Source: Aulostomus chinensis (lineage: Eukaryota > Chordata > Actinopteri > Syngnathiformes > Aulostomidae). From it: a DNA stretch of 64,000 bases. Made by a program: the position numbers and the translations under genes. The notes beneath the pieces are model-generated. The model was not told the origin of the DNA and did no database searches. It saw only the letters and a program-made list of their open reading frames with translations. The stretch is taken from positions 27,356,626-27,420,625 of the forward strand of contig JBBMOA010000009.1 of NCBI GenBank assembly GCA_037954235.1, in the 5' to 3' direction. Below are positions 47,008 to 58,512 of this stretch, in pieces (position 1 is the stretch's first letter; every line of letters begins with the position of its first letter).

Positions 47008-49210
47008 CTAGAAAAAAAAAGCAGAATGTGGAACACAGATGTAATAAAAATCACTCAAAAAAACAAACAACCAACCAACTCCATAAAAACAAAGTTCCAC
47101 AAACATCCAAAGAGCACTCACGATGAAGACCTTCTGCCTCTCCCTCTCCATGTGGTAGAGTTCAGCCACAGTCAGCTCGGTGAAGTCTTTCCTCATGGTC
47201 AAGAATCCACAGTTCGGAGAGCGTTTTATGTGTTCGTGCCTGAGCCGGGAAAGAGTTTGGGAAGAAATCAGTCAAAGACACATCAGAGTGTGGCTCACAA
47301 AGACAAGTTCTTCTGAATAAATCCACTTCTGCAGAAGGGAGAACTCCATACAACTAAAAAATTATCCTAATTTACAAAGATCAAGTGAAAAGCTGCAAAA
47401 TCTGCAACCTACAGGTTTTATGAGAAATATTTTTCAGGAATCTATTTCCAGTCTTTATGGTGATGCTGTATATTTACATTTGATCCTTTAGATCAAATAC
47501 TCATGTCACATTATAGCCCAAACCTCAGCGACTCAAAGCCGGTTTCAAAGTTGGGGGTGAATGTGAGGTAGTAATCCATCAAAAGGTAGTAGAAGTACAT
47601 CCTACCAGGGGTCATCGTCAGGCTCCCAGCCCTCAAGTTCGATCAGACAGAAGAAACAGCAGGTGACGTCAGGGTCATTCTCAGTAGGGCAGTGGACAAA
47701 GCCGGCCATGGCCATCTGCAGTGACAAAGTATCTGTCTTAAAACGTAAAACACATCTTGTCCTGTCAAACCAAAGCGCTGCAGCTTTGGTGAAGTTATGC
47801 TGGTAAAGCTCCACTAGATGTCACTGTGTCTTCGAGAAGTAATCCGTTTTCAGTTCTCCTCACAGGAAGTCAGGAACCAGCCCCTTCAAGCATGGAGCCT
47901 CTTTAGGTTGTGAAACTCTTCAAACGGTGAGCACAAAAATGAGAGCTTCTAGTCTTATCGGAATTATCCAACTCAAAACAGCACGTCCCAAGGCTCAGAT
48001 ATGTATTTTGTCATTTCATGGTAGCATTTCTACAAATTAAGACACTTTTGCTTCATGTGCCAATGTAGTTAAAATCATTCCATGACATTTGTGCCGAAAC
48101 TACGTTCTAAGGTTGTTTTTGTCATATAAAAACATGCCCAACCAAAAAGGTGTGAATATAATTGACTAGTAAATGCAGATAAGATGAAAACTTACCAGCT
48201 CATTCACACCAGCAGTTTCCATATCCAATCATGAGATGAGAAAAACCAATGGTATGATGTTACCGTTTTATTTTGTACTGGATTTTAAATGCCTCCAGCG
48301 ATAACGTGTGCTGTGGTGAAGCCAATCCATTTTATTTTTTCAAAAAATGTATCAGTTTTCTAATCTATCTGTATGTGAATCGATGTTTCACATCTGAGCT
48401 TGAGAGAGAACGTTGACGCTTTTGTCTTAGGGAAGTAAATAAGCATTTATTTGTTCCTATCAAGGACAATAAAGGTTGAAGTGCTACATTCAGGCATGAT
48501 TAGTGGGGGCTGATCGCTTATTAGCACAGATGACAAGTGTAATGTGAGAACAAAAGTTCAAAGCTGCATGAGGATTAGTGTCTGACTGGAACCAGAATGT
48601 GATCTCCTTTTGGCTCTCGGGGGGGTTAACAGACAGTAACATGGCATATAATGTTGCTCAGGTGTCAGCAGCCCATCCATCAGGAGGAGGCCAGGGACAG
48701 CAGGGGGGGGGGGGGAGGAGGCCAGGGACAGCAGGGGGGGTGGGAGTGGTCTGCACTGGGCAGTTTATGCAGTGAAACCAAATCTGGCACCTGCTTAACT
48801 GTAAATCACAGGCCGTCAGCCAGAGACAAAAGGGCGAGGTTTCAAATTGCCGTGGAAACACGCTTGGTGCTGAATATTTGCCGGTACTGGGGGAGTTAAA
48901 GCTGATTTGTCGGACAGATCCTGAGGAGAAATTTGAGGAAACGGAGCAGGTCCTTGCATCCTGCAGGTCCTGTCTGAATTAGCAGCTTCCTTGTGGACAA
49001 ATTCCATGTCGCCACTGCAGCGTCAGCCCTGATTTAGCTGTCAGTGATATACCTGTCAGAGGCGCTCCGCTGCAGCCTCCTTACCTTCTCAGGTGTGCAG
49101 TTGCATTCCTCTCGAAACGGCCAGTCTGCAAAAGTTTGCTCACGTAAATCATGACTGTACATTTTGTCATAAGAGTAAAACCTGGCTCTCAATACATCCG
49201 CGCTGGACAT
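46918..49210 (-). CDS. birc5: Survivin (baculoviral IAP repeat-containing 5), four coding exons
   Basis: Join on the minus strand: 49210-49085, 47715-47606, 47239-47122, 47007-46918; 147 residues (human 142). Survivin is the chromosomal passenger subunit that with borealin and INCENP targets Aurora B to centromeres and the midzone, and is also counted among IAP proteins. The BIR domain spans about 20-92. Zinc ligands Cys62, Cys65, His82 and Cys89 have the same spacing as human Cys57/60/77/84. The CDK1-site motif T-P is kept at Thr39 (CTPEK, human CTPER). WEPDDDPW is at 72-79. The C-terminal helix 119-147 (RKVCHKNMANLRES to QLDSL) replaces the human helix and is poorly conserved in sequence. 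Internal exons of 110 and 118 bases equal the human sizes. The start is the first ATG in frame; three codons upstream a TTG is not credible as start. The linkage with 12q13-type genes suggests the birc5b copy of teleosts, which I cannot confirm. Confidence 0.92.
47122..47239 (-). CDS. birc5: birc5 coding exon 3
   Basis: Completes Trp79 and encodes HEHIKRSPNCGFLTMRKDFT to ERQKVFI. Acceptor CCGGCTCAG, donor GTGAGT, phase 0 out. Holds zinc ligands His82 and Cys89 and the linker to the C-terminal helix. Confidence 0.93.
47606..47715 (-). CDS. birc5: birc5 coding exon 2
   Basis: Encodes residues 43-78 plus two bases of Trp79 (MAMAGFVHCPTENDPD to EPDDDP). Acceptor TCTGCAG, donor GTAGGA. Holds zinc ligands Cys62 and Cys65. 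Confidence 0.93.
48682..48740. repeat. Short tandem duplication with G-runs in birc5 intron 1
   Basis: The unit GAGGAGGCCAGGGACAGCAG plus a G-run occurs twice in direct succession. The two G-runs differ in length. Confidence 0.8.
49085..49210 (-). CDS. birc5: birc5 coding exon 1
   Basis: Encodes residues 1-42, MSSADVLRARFYSYDKMYSH through NCTPEK, ending in phase 0 at donor GTAAGG. The N-terminal 20 residues before the BIR fold are longer than in human survivin. Confidence 0.9.
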
Positions 49211-49319
49211 CTCCTCTTCCAAAACAAGCTCAGCCTCTCGTGCGCAGCCTGGATGCGGATGTAGCCGCTTGTCACACCTCCACAGCTGATCGCACTCTTG
49301 GCTGATTACACTCTTCTCA

Positions 49320-49340
49320 GGTTATAAGTGGGCGTGGCTA
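49320..49340 (-). promoter_or_regulatory. birc5: Possible birc5 core promoter elements
   Basis: About 110-130 bp upstream of the ATG lie a TTATAA (49322-49327) and, next to it, a KLF/Sp-type GGGCGTGGC (49330-49338). I did not find a convincing CDE/CHR cell-cycle element by eye, although survivin genes usually are G2/M-regulated. Confidence 0.3.
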
Positions 49341-50224
49341 TGACTGGGCACAGTGAGGTCACCAGCATGTACCCTTATCACTTCAGCTGCAGGGGTGGAA
49401 ACGTCTCCATCGTAACTATTGTTTGTAGATATTTCCTGAAATATGTACAGCATAAAATGCACGAGGCATCATGAATGCAGGACGGGGGGCATTTCCGATC
49501 AGGGTGAGAACCCATCCAGTGCCTCCTCACGCAGACTCTCTGGCTTTATATAACCAGATGTCACTCTTTCCTGCTGTCCTAACTACTATAGATGTCAGCT
49601 GTCACGTCAACATCAATATAGGTCACGTGTTTTTATGACTCATCTGGTTATTTTCTCGGAGGCTGAGGTCTAATATCTGTCGATTCTGCTCGAGGGGCCG
49701 TACTCTGCTTTTTGCCAGGACGTTTCTGATGAGTAGAAAGACGGCGTTTGGTGCTCCAGCATCTGTCATGTTTTCACATCTGTAGCAGAGTGCAAAGCCA
49801 GTAAAAGTTGATTTAAATGAATGCAGAAGATAAAATGTTTGACACAAACTTTCCATCCCTTGAACTTGTTCTTGATCTTTGACAATAATCTTTTCTTTAT
49901 TACAGAAATATTTCATTTGACGTGTCCAGTAAAACTGGAAAAAAAAGTGGGAAATGAAAATGAAAATGAATATAATCAAGCACACAGTTTAACATGAAAT
50001 GAAAAAAGAAAATTATATCAGTTAATTACAAGCCGATGAGCTGTAACACCAATAACTGATGTTTGAATTGTGTTGATTCTGGGGTTCATGTTCAGTTGCT
50101 GCCAGGTCCTCATTCCTTTGTTGGCCCACTGTCATTCTCTTATATATTCCATACTCGCTGACTGAATCCTCACAAGCCCTTCATCCTCCCACTTCCTCTC
50201 TTAAAAATTCATTCATTCGCCAGC

Positions 50225-50795
50225 GTTTATGTGGGACCGGGTCATGGTGGCAACAGACTGCCCCCCCCCCCATCCCCCCAGGCACTCCTGGAGGATCTCC
50301 AGGCCAGATGGGATATATAATTTCTCCAGCATGTTCTCTGTTTGCTCCAGGGTCACCAAGCTGTTGGATGTGCCTGGAAAACCTCCAACTGGAGGAGCCC
50401 AGGAGGCGTCCTGAGAAGATGCCCCAACCACTTTGGGTGAGTTGTTTTTGTCGTGAGTGGTTCTTCTACAAAGCTGGTCCAGATGTCGGAGCTCATCATG
50501 CTCGCCATAGTTGAGGGTTGGAATATAGAGTGAGCACATGAATCCATCTGTTGTCCTGTCACGTCACCGAAACTCCGAAACACCTCAACTGTGTCACACG
50601 ATGGGAAATCCTCCTTGGCTTCAGACTTGGAGGTGCTGATCTCATCTTGATCACCTCACACTGTAAACCGTCTTGCTCATGCAGGAGATCTGAACCACAT
50701 CATCAGGAAATATCAGAGGTTCCTGGACCAGACGCTCTCCTACCCCCCGCTGATCCTTCAGATCCTGTCCATGAATATCACAGCACCCCGGAGCT
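50225..50795 (-). mobile_element. Decayed non-LTR retrotransposon (LINE) fragment, reverse-transcriptase region
   Basis: Read on the minus strand, the stretch near 50690-50715 corresponds to the nucleotide form of the RT active-site block (Phe-Ala-Asp-Asp-Val-Val) that I remember from abundant teleost LINE copies, and the flanking sequence continues in the same way for some 500 bp. No frame remains open and the catalytic codons are disrupted. Family (Rex-like or other) and exact ends cannot be set by eye. A poly-C run at about 50262-50273 interrupts it. Confidence 0.5.
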
Positions 50796-50816
50796 TTGAT
50801 CTCCTGACTACAGACA

Positions 50817-50818
<2 letters not shown>

Positions 50819-50852
<34 letters not shown>
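50819..50852. repeat. (CT)n microsatellite
   Basis: About 15 CT units with two TTTC breaks, just right of the LINE fragment. Confidence 0.9.
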
Positions 50853-50854
<2 letters not shown>

Positions 50855-52273
50855 ACTCTAGTTACATGACTACTGAACGGTTGCTCAAACTTGTCTGGTA
50901 CCCCACACTCCCACCTTCCGCAGGACGCCGCGATGGTCATGGTCGTACGCCCCCTGCAGCTCCATAAAACACAGACTTGAGAGGTAAACTCCCAGGAACG
51001 CTCCTGTATCCGGTGTTTGTTTCTTGATTATTTTTTTTTATTCTCATCTGTATTTCTTGTGGCTGGTTGCAGAGGCTGGTGGAATCGTGGTAGAGGACCG
51101 ACAACCTCCCTCCTGAAGCTCAGTGATGTCACTCCTAACAACGCTGGAGGCAAATTAGCTCTGAAATATCTCCTGCGCCCACCTTTGATTCAGTCTTTGA
51201 GGTTGGGAGAAGCGTAAATGTGAAAATGCTCTGTAAACACACACAACTTTACAGAAATGCTACAAATAACACAAAAGGGCAGTGTGCTACACACTCACAC
51301 AACCAGAGGGTACTTAAAATCTCAACATGTCTGGATACGCTTGGTTTTGTTCTGCCTGTTTTTTTTTTCATAATTCTGCCAATGTGTTGTCAAATAGATT
51401 TTTTTTTTTTGGTGTCTAATTGCAAGTTACAGTGTATTGAGTTGTCGGGGAGGGAGCCTGGGGTTAGCTGGATCCTAATCCTAGTTTCCAGCTGGAAAAA
51501 GTAAGAAAGTAAATATAGACAGAAAGCCAGTTGTCCAATTCTATGGTTTGTTGTGTAAACTTCGCTGGCCGGTTTATGACTGTGAGAGACGGGGATATTC
51601 CTGGTCCTCAGTGTGTCCCTGTAACACAACCCCTCGGACATCTGGGTGCTGAAATGTGCTTACAACTGTGTATCGCTGTCCTTTTTCCCTTCTACATAAG
51701 CCTGCTAATGAGAATGAGATGATCCTCCAGCTGTGAGTACCGCACTCCAGAATGCACGCAGGCTTATTGAAGAGCAGGTCTGGAGGGAATTGAATGTCTC
51801 CTGTTCCCTCCGCTGTAGGTGGCCAGTGGGATATGTGACGGCTCCACACAGACGCTGCTGAATAACGCCTACATCTGAATTCCTGCATGCGTCCGTCAAT
51901 GTTGTCAGCCGCTCAACATTCTTCAGTTTTTCTTTCGCAGGTGTGAGGTTTACCTGCTTAACTTTCCCCAGCTGTGCACTAAATCTGGCTTTTCAAATGA
52001 TCCTTGCAATTGATCACTTTCCCTTCTTTTTGACCATGCTCTGTGAAATGATTCTTTTCACAGATCATCTTTGCAGAGGTTGAAACGTGTCCTCCCTGTG
52101 CACCAAACCTCACTTTGACTGCTCTTGTCTTTACTTGACATCTGACTCTTTTCCCCTCCTAGCCTCGCCGCTAGCCTCTGCTGTCTTCCACTCCTGCTTT
52201 AGCTGCTTCACATAGGGAGAGAGAGAGGGAGGAGATAGGATGTAGCGAGGTTGAGGGGAGGTGATAGCAGCAA

Positions 52274-52312
52274 TGTGTGTGTGTGTGTGCGTGTGTGTGT
52301 ATGTGTGTGTGC
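52274..52312. repeat. (GT)n imperfect microsatellite
   Basis: About 18 GT units with one GC and one AT interruption. Confidence 0.88.
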
Positions 52313-52863
52313 AGTCTCTATCTCTATGTCATTTACCTGCTTTTCTGTAAGGATTTTGTTTGCATGTGCTGCTCTTCAAATCTTTTCACATGAATGAGAT
52401 CTTGGCGCTGCTCGTCCTTCTGCCGAGGGAGCCCTGAGCAGTTTGATGCTGGGAGGAATTTCACAGGGGAACTAGTTGTTTCTCAGTGTGCCTGGAGGTT
52501 TGACTACTTCAGTACAAGCAGCAGCGGGACCAGAGGTGCAATCAATGTGGAGCACAGGTAAGGAAGCAGCCTCACGCTCACCACTATCACTGTCGTACAC
52601 TGCAGGAAATACAGCATGCTTGATATATTTATCCCAAGTGTAGCGCAGGTGGTTGGAGCGGCTGGGAATATACATCACATACATTGATGCGGCACAAACC
52701 TGCACTTGTTGGACTAAGAGATTAGAGAATCGTGTGCTTGATGTTCATACTGAGTCCTCATTCTTGGCTCAAATACACACACAAGTCCTGTGGAGCTGTC
52801 AACTGTCCTGACAGCTCCACCTGTCCACTGCTGACCTCACACCCTGGAGGAACACATTTAGGC

Positions 52864-52865
<2 letters not shown>

Positions 52866-52895
<30 letters not shown>
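52866..52895. repeat. (GT)n microsatellite
   Basis: About 15 GT units. Confidence 0.9.
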
Positions 52896-52898
<3 letters not shown>

Positions 52899-54089
52899 TG
52901 CGTGCGCATGTATTCGTATTATTCATTTTGTGCAGACATAAATCTGTCACATTTTAGGGAGCTAAGACACAGCGAGGGGCTTCTTTTTGTCCTGAAGGCA
53001 CTTGGTTGCTTGAACAAAATAGTTCTAAATTCTATGAGATATGTCGGAGTTCGTCAGGAGTTTTGTGGTGATCTGTGACTCTCATGGAATTTTTTTTCAT
53101 CCACGACATCACTCTCAGCTGAGGAATGTCTGAGCTTTCGAAATAGACTATGATCCACGAAGAGCATAATTACTTCAAATTGCTGTTTTCTAAAATACGC
53201 TCAGCATTGCACGATAACAACTAGGAATGTGTCTACACCTAGCTTAATGATTTAGCCTGGAAATGAACAGCAAACAGAATGTGTGATCTGAATGTGGTTG
53301 GAAAGAAAGATGTCTTGTCCTCCAGCATGGGTGTAAAAATGTCAGGGATGTGTTAGAGAGCGACAGTCAACATCAACATTCTCCTCTGTAGGCCGGCGTG
53401 TATTCACAGAGCAGGCACACCCACTTCTGTACAAACATCCTCCGATCCTCAAGAACTAGTCTTGTTACCTCTGTGTTGCTGGCACAGCATAATACTCAGA
53501 GCACCATCATAAGCGTAGTATAGTAAAACAAATATATGCAGTATTTGGAAATAAAGAGAAAAATACTTACAAAATGACAGAGAACCTTTTTTTCCATTTA
53601 TTAAAATAAAGCAGAGCAGAAACCGGGTCCTTTGTCACGTACAAGTTTCTTTATGAAACTCTGTTATATAATGTTCCTCGCTGTGTCTGATTATGATTAT
53701 GAATAATTTCATAGGGAGTTTGAACAAGCTCTTCACTTGCAAAGGAATGAAAAAATTGATGTTTTGGGGTTAAAGTTGTGAAAACGTCTTTTTTTCCCCT
53801 CTGTTTTGTGCCTTCCCTGCTTCACACTGAGCACATTAAAGTTTTGTTCTGTGACAGTCGATCGGTTAAATTGCTGATCACTATGTCTTTGTGTCAGAAT
53901 TTGTTTATTGTGAATGAAGGCAGCTTCAAATTGTGTTTGAGGACTCTGACAACAAGGAAGCACCAACGTTTGGGGGTTTATTCCTAGCTGCCCTGCTCTC
54001 TAGAGCCAGGCAGTAGAGAGTTACTCTTCTCCCCAATTCACAGCTAGTTAATGTAGCGCAATGAATGGGAGTGGATGGGCAGGTTAGCT

Positions 54090-54302
54090 TACCTACTCAG
54101 CGTCCAAAACAAGTAGTTTCCTTCCTTCCATGAACCTCGTCCTCTCTTGATGTCTTTGGACTGTGGGAGGAGCCAGAGTAGCAGGAACAGGGAGAACATG
54201 CAGACTCCCCACAGAAAGACCCTGTGCTCCAGCCAGGGCTGGAACCCGGAACCTTCTTGTCATGCAGTGACAGCGATAACCAACGCACCACCGTGCCGCA
54301 CA
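54090..54302 (-). mobile_element. tRNA-derived SINE, minus orientation
   Basis: On the minus strand the sequence starts near 54302 with a degenerate A box (GCACGGTGGTGCGTTGGTTA), followed some 35 bases later by a degenerate B box (GGTTCCAGCCC). It continues with the body typical of fish tRNA-SINEs (CTGTGGGGAGTCTGCATGTT, then CTCCCTGTTCCTG). The B box has a C-for-G change that should weaken pol III binding. Confidence 0.65.
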
Positions 54303-54493
54303 ACATTTAGTTATATTATTGTAATTGTTAAATTGATGTGGGTTATGAGAGCATTGTATTAATGCAGGCAAAGTTTCAGAAAAAAGTGTATTTGATTAGT
54401 TCTGACAGAGCTATGTTACCCTGCCCCAGCACAACCATTAACCATGCTAAGCTAACTAGCAGTTAGCCAGTATCTTGGTCTCAGCTCCCCAGT

Positions 54494-54509
54494 GCGCACA
54501 TGCGCACGT

Positions 54510-54555
<46 letters not shown>

Positions 54556-54559
54556 GTAC
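54494..54559. repeat. (CA)n microsatellite with CGCA edges
   Basis: About 22 perfect CA units flanked by GCGCACATGCGCACGTGCGC on the left and CGCACG on the right; alternating purine-pyrimidine throughout, so Z-DNA prone. Confidence 0.92.
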
Positions 54560-57189
54560 ACGAGAGAAGGGCAATCATTTTCTTAGCTAGCTCTGGGAAA
54601 GATGACAAGTGAGTGTATTTCCCCTGAAGTTGGTGTGTTCATTTCAGTGCATCTCTATCTTTGTGACCCATGACTGTCATTTATGAGGCCAATATATTTA
54701 TTTTACAATTTTGCTTCTTGTCCAGCAGCAGCTCGTATGCGTCTTGCACCTCTTGCATCATCAGCTTTCTGCGGCATGTCCAAGTAAAATCTTGTAAAAT
54801 GTGTCACGGTATCAAATAAAATGAGCAGCTGACCTAAAGTGGAACTGCAGTCATAGAGATCTAGTTGTTTCACCAAACAGAGTGACACCATGAGTCACTG
54901 TTGTTAAAGTGAAATGGCAATTCTTGTTTGTTTTGTCAAACTCATCCACACCAATGGTGTTGGCATCCTCATGGGGACCTGTCACTGATACTCATCTGCA
55001 TTCCTTAGACCTTTACCCAAACCTTAAGACCAAGTGAAAGTCTAACCCCTAAACCAAGTCTTAATGCTCAGATATCCATTTGAGCTTCTGGGGTCCATGA
55101 TTTTTGACCCGGAAAGGAAGGTGGACTCCCAGTTCTCAGGCCACTCAGGTATTAATAATGTAATGGAAACAAAGTGTGCAGCTGTCTTAGTTTCCTCCAC
55201 ACGTCCACACATGATCAATAGTCTAAATGTAGTCAGATGATCTTTCCTCACAGTTGCAGACTGATCTGTTTCACTGTCAGGTTTGCAGACCCAGCCCGGT
55301 TTACAGGGCAGCACAGGCAGAGCTGACTCACTTGTTATTTGCTATGACGGCATCAACAGAGCCTTAACCTAACTAACTGGTTTACCACTATCTGCCGACA
55401 TTCTCTACTATTCCACTAGTCCTGTTCAGCAGTCGTGCAAGTATGCAGATACCTGGTGATTGCCTGGCCCCCTCACCTTTGACCTTCGTAGGCAGCCTCT
55501 AAATTCACCACCACGGTGCCAGGAGACACCCAAAGCATGATATATGACCTAGGTGCAGATTCTGTCTCAACAACAAGCCTTTTCATTACACCACACATGC
55601 AGAATATAGGGGAAGGGAAACAAGGACCAGTTAGCATTTCTGGGAAGTCACTGGGTACCTGCAGGCTCAGGCTCATGAAATATGACTGAAGGTGATTGTC
55701 GAAAGAAGTTGCGTTCAAGCTGATGTGAGGGAGTTGAGTTACAGCCTGTGACACAGGTTGCGGTGAGTGTAGATTTACTATGCGTTCCCCCCGCAGGAAA
55801 GAATGAGGAAGATGAATAACTGCACGAATGGGGGATTTCGATTTTTTTTTACTCTCTCAGGTTTGATATTCCTCGCATCACCTTCGGAAGTCCTTATGAG
55901 TCCTCCGTGCTTTCTTTGACCTGCTGCACTCAGGCGTGATGCACTTTACCTGATTTACCATTCTGGTGTCAGAAATGGTTCCAGTAAGGAAACTGGCCTC
56001 AGCAGCTTTGTCCAGTCAGTCGATAAGACTCCTCCAGGAGTTAGACATTTCTGATTCAGTCTGACAGCCCATAGATATTAACCAGCGGTGTCTCATGACT
56101 GTTTGGTTTCCTTGACGTGTCTCCTATGACGTGTTTACACTGGTACATCGTTTTGATTTACACAGAACCCAGTGGTCCGGTCCCCCCCGAGAATTTGCTG
56201 TCGTCATTTTAAGTTTACCTCTCCATTTATTTTAAGTCCTGTATTGAGGAACCGTTTATTTAAACCTTCACTCTCGGATTCATCCTTTTTCTATCTGGCA
56301 CGACAAAGGTCTGAAATCCTTTAAACTTTGATATAAAAATAATGTCTTCTGTAGTTTTACTGAGTTGTCAGCTGGGTTTCCACTCCCATCTTCCCACCTT
56401 TTCCAGTATTTTCAAATTAGGAACTGTGTTTAGTCCCTACCACAAGTACATTGGATCATTTTAACTGTTGTGCAGTACCAGGGTCACTAATACTGGAATA
56501 TTTCTGTTCACCATGAATCCAATGTTGATGCGCTTTCACCAGTAGAGGGCAGCACAGTGTAACCAGTAATCACTGCTCAGGCGGTCTGACAGTTTTCCTC
56601 CTTTTTACCTGATGCTTGTGTGTGTCCTTGCATGAGCTGGATCACATTGACAAGACAGAACTCTAGTCACACATCAGTGTGTGGCCCAGTGTCGACCTCG
56701 CATGGGTAGTTGTTGATTTTAGAGTTAAGACTTGATGTCGGTGTGAAATTTAAGAGGTTGACATAAATGAATGTGAGGCTGAGGTCTGTGGAGGACATAA
56801 AGTTATGGTAAGGACAGGCAGCCATGTCAGTTTTCTCTCTCTTTTCTCTTCAGAAACTTATTTTCCTTCTCATGACGTATTATAATAATTCCTTTAAATT
56901 TCATGTAGTTAAATGAACAGGAAACGCCTGTTGAGTAACAGAAAATGTGTTGCAACTTGTCAGTATCCTAGAGGGAATAGAAAAACAAATTTGAGTGGGT
57001 CTGTTGTGGAAGAATGCTGCCTTCAAAATGAACTTGTGTTTACGACCTTGGAAGTCGTGTACACGTGAAGGCAGAAGCTAACCCTAACCCTATTAACTTA
57101 TGGAGTTAATGATCGGAGTTCCAGGGAATCTACCAGGGTACAGTTTGGAAAACATCAAATGTAAAATGAAGTGTTATGAGGTACACATT

Positions 57190-57463
57190 GGGTGGGAGCG
57201 GCATGGCTCAGAGGTAGCGTGGCTGTCTCGGAACTGAAGGGTTGCTGGTTCGAGCCCCACTTCCCCTGGTGACCATGTCCAAGTATCCTTGAGCAAGATA
57301 CTGAATCCCTAATTGCTCCTGATGGCCCTGCGATGGACTGACGATTCGTCCAGGGTGAACCCCGCCTCTCGCTCATCGTCAGCTAGGATAGGCTCCACCC
57401 CCAACCCTTAACAGATATGCGGTATAGAAAATGGATGGATGGATGGATGGATGGATGGATGGA
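57190..57463 (+). mobile_element. tRNA-derived SINE with (ATGG)n tail
   Basis: The pol III A box TGGCTCAGAGG (57204-57214) and B box GGTTCGAGCCC (57247-57257) lie at tRNA-like spacing. A 150 bp body follows, then the frequent fish 3' module AGGATAGGCTCCACCCCCAA and a tail of about nine ATGG units. Both promoter boxes are intact, suggesting a fairly young copy. It is not a functional tRNA gene because the head cannot complete a cloverleaf. Confidence 0.8.
57429..57463. repeat. (ATGG)n SINE tail
   Basis: About nine perfect GGAT units at the 3' end of the SINE. Confidence 0.9.
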
Positions 57464-58485
57464 AGTCCACTTGGTTTTTATGATGAGCCCTTTCCATCCA
57501 CTGAGAACAGTTCCTGATGGTGGAACTGGAGTATCAAATGTATCAACTAAAGTAGATGGCAAGTGAATAACGTGTCCGTGATGGCTCCCATCCAGAGGTG
57601 ATGTCGGTCATTCGGAGTACAACTGATCCGTAGCCAGTAACAAATACAAAGAACAGAAGGGCTGAATTGCCTAAATTCTTCACCTCTTTTCTCTCTCTCC
57701 TCCCTCCTGCTCTTCATCACCTCTTTGCTTACATACCTGTCCAAAAATACCATCTGTCCTCTCCCCAGTGGCCTTCACCCCATCCCTTATTTCCTCTCCT
57801 CTGCTGTGCCCTCCCTCCCTGTTCCTCTATGAACGATACGGGATCTCCACGCTCCGATTTCACCCTCTCATCATGACATCCATTAAAGTGGCGCTGGGCC
57901 CTGGGCCCCCGTTGGCCCGACAGCACATTAGCACTCGGACCATTGAACGGCAACAAGGACCGTCTCTGAATTATTGATACCAACACAACTAATGAGGAAA
58001 CCCTATCTCAGCTTTTTTGCTGTTCCACAAACACACAGACACGATACACGCTCACAGGGCCTCGCATGCATAGCTGTATTGATGAAATAATGTTGCTGCT
58101 AGTCTTACATTTAACAAAACTAATACTGTCAGTGCTCGGTTGATCCACAGCAGATGTGATGGATGTTGATGCCTCTGAACTAAGAAAGAGGATCATTTAC
58201 CAAACATCTGCCATTTCATCCGTGCTGCGCTAAACTATTGCAGGAGGATTTCTGTGCACCTTAGCTAAGAGCCATCATACGTTTGTACCAGCTGCTTTTA
58301 GTTGCTGGGTAAGCTAACGTGCAATCTGCGAGCCGTTTGTGACCCCTAAGTCTGCCAGTGTTTACATACAAAAGCTTAAATTTGTGCAGTGGAGCCACTG
58401 TGAAGAGAGGTATTGGAGTTGTCAGCAAGCCTTCTTAGTATTCACTCCAACACTCTGTGACTCACAGCCTCAGCCTGAGAGCGTG

Positions 58486-58512
58486 AGGTGGGTGGGGGTG
58501 GGGGTGGGGGGT
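58486..58512 (+). other. G-quadruplex-prone G-run cluster
   Basis: At least four runs of three or more G separated by single T (GGGTGGGGGTGGGGGTGGGG). It lies 0.9 kb upstream of the CCAAT boxes of the putative znf385a promoter. Confidence 0.7.

Noticed and set aside
49211..49222. Four-codon N-terminal extension of birc5
   Set aside because: It begins with TTG; the first ATG at 49210 is the sensible start.
52732..53078. Plus-strand frames crossing a GT repeat
   Set aside because: Cys/Val polymer from the repeat, with no other support.
54950..55330. Possible interspersed repeat and a 90-codon minus-strand frame
   Set aside because: The wording resembles a frequent fish repeat, but I could not name a family or define ends, and the frame has no domain.
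57190..57260. Functional tRNA gene
   Set aside because: A and B boxes are present but the arms do not pair into a cloverleaf and the sequence continues into a SINE body and tail.
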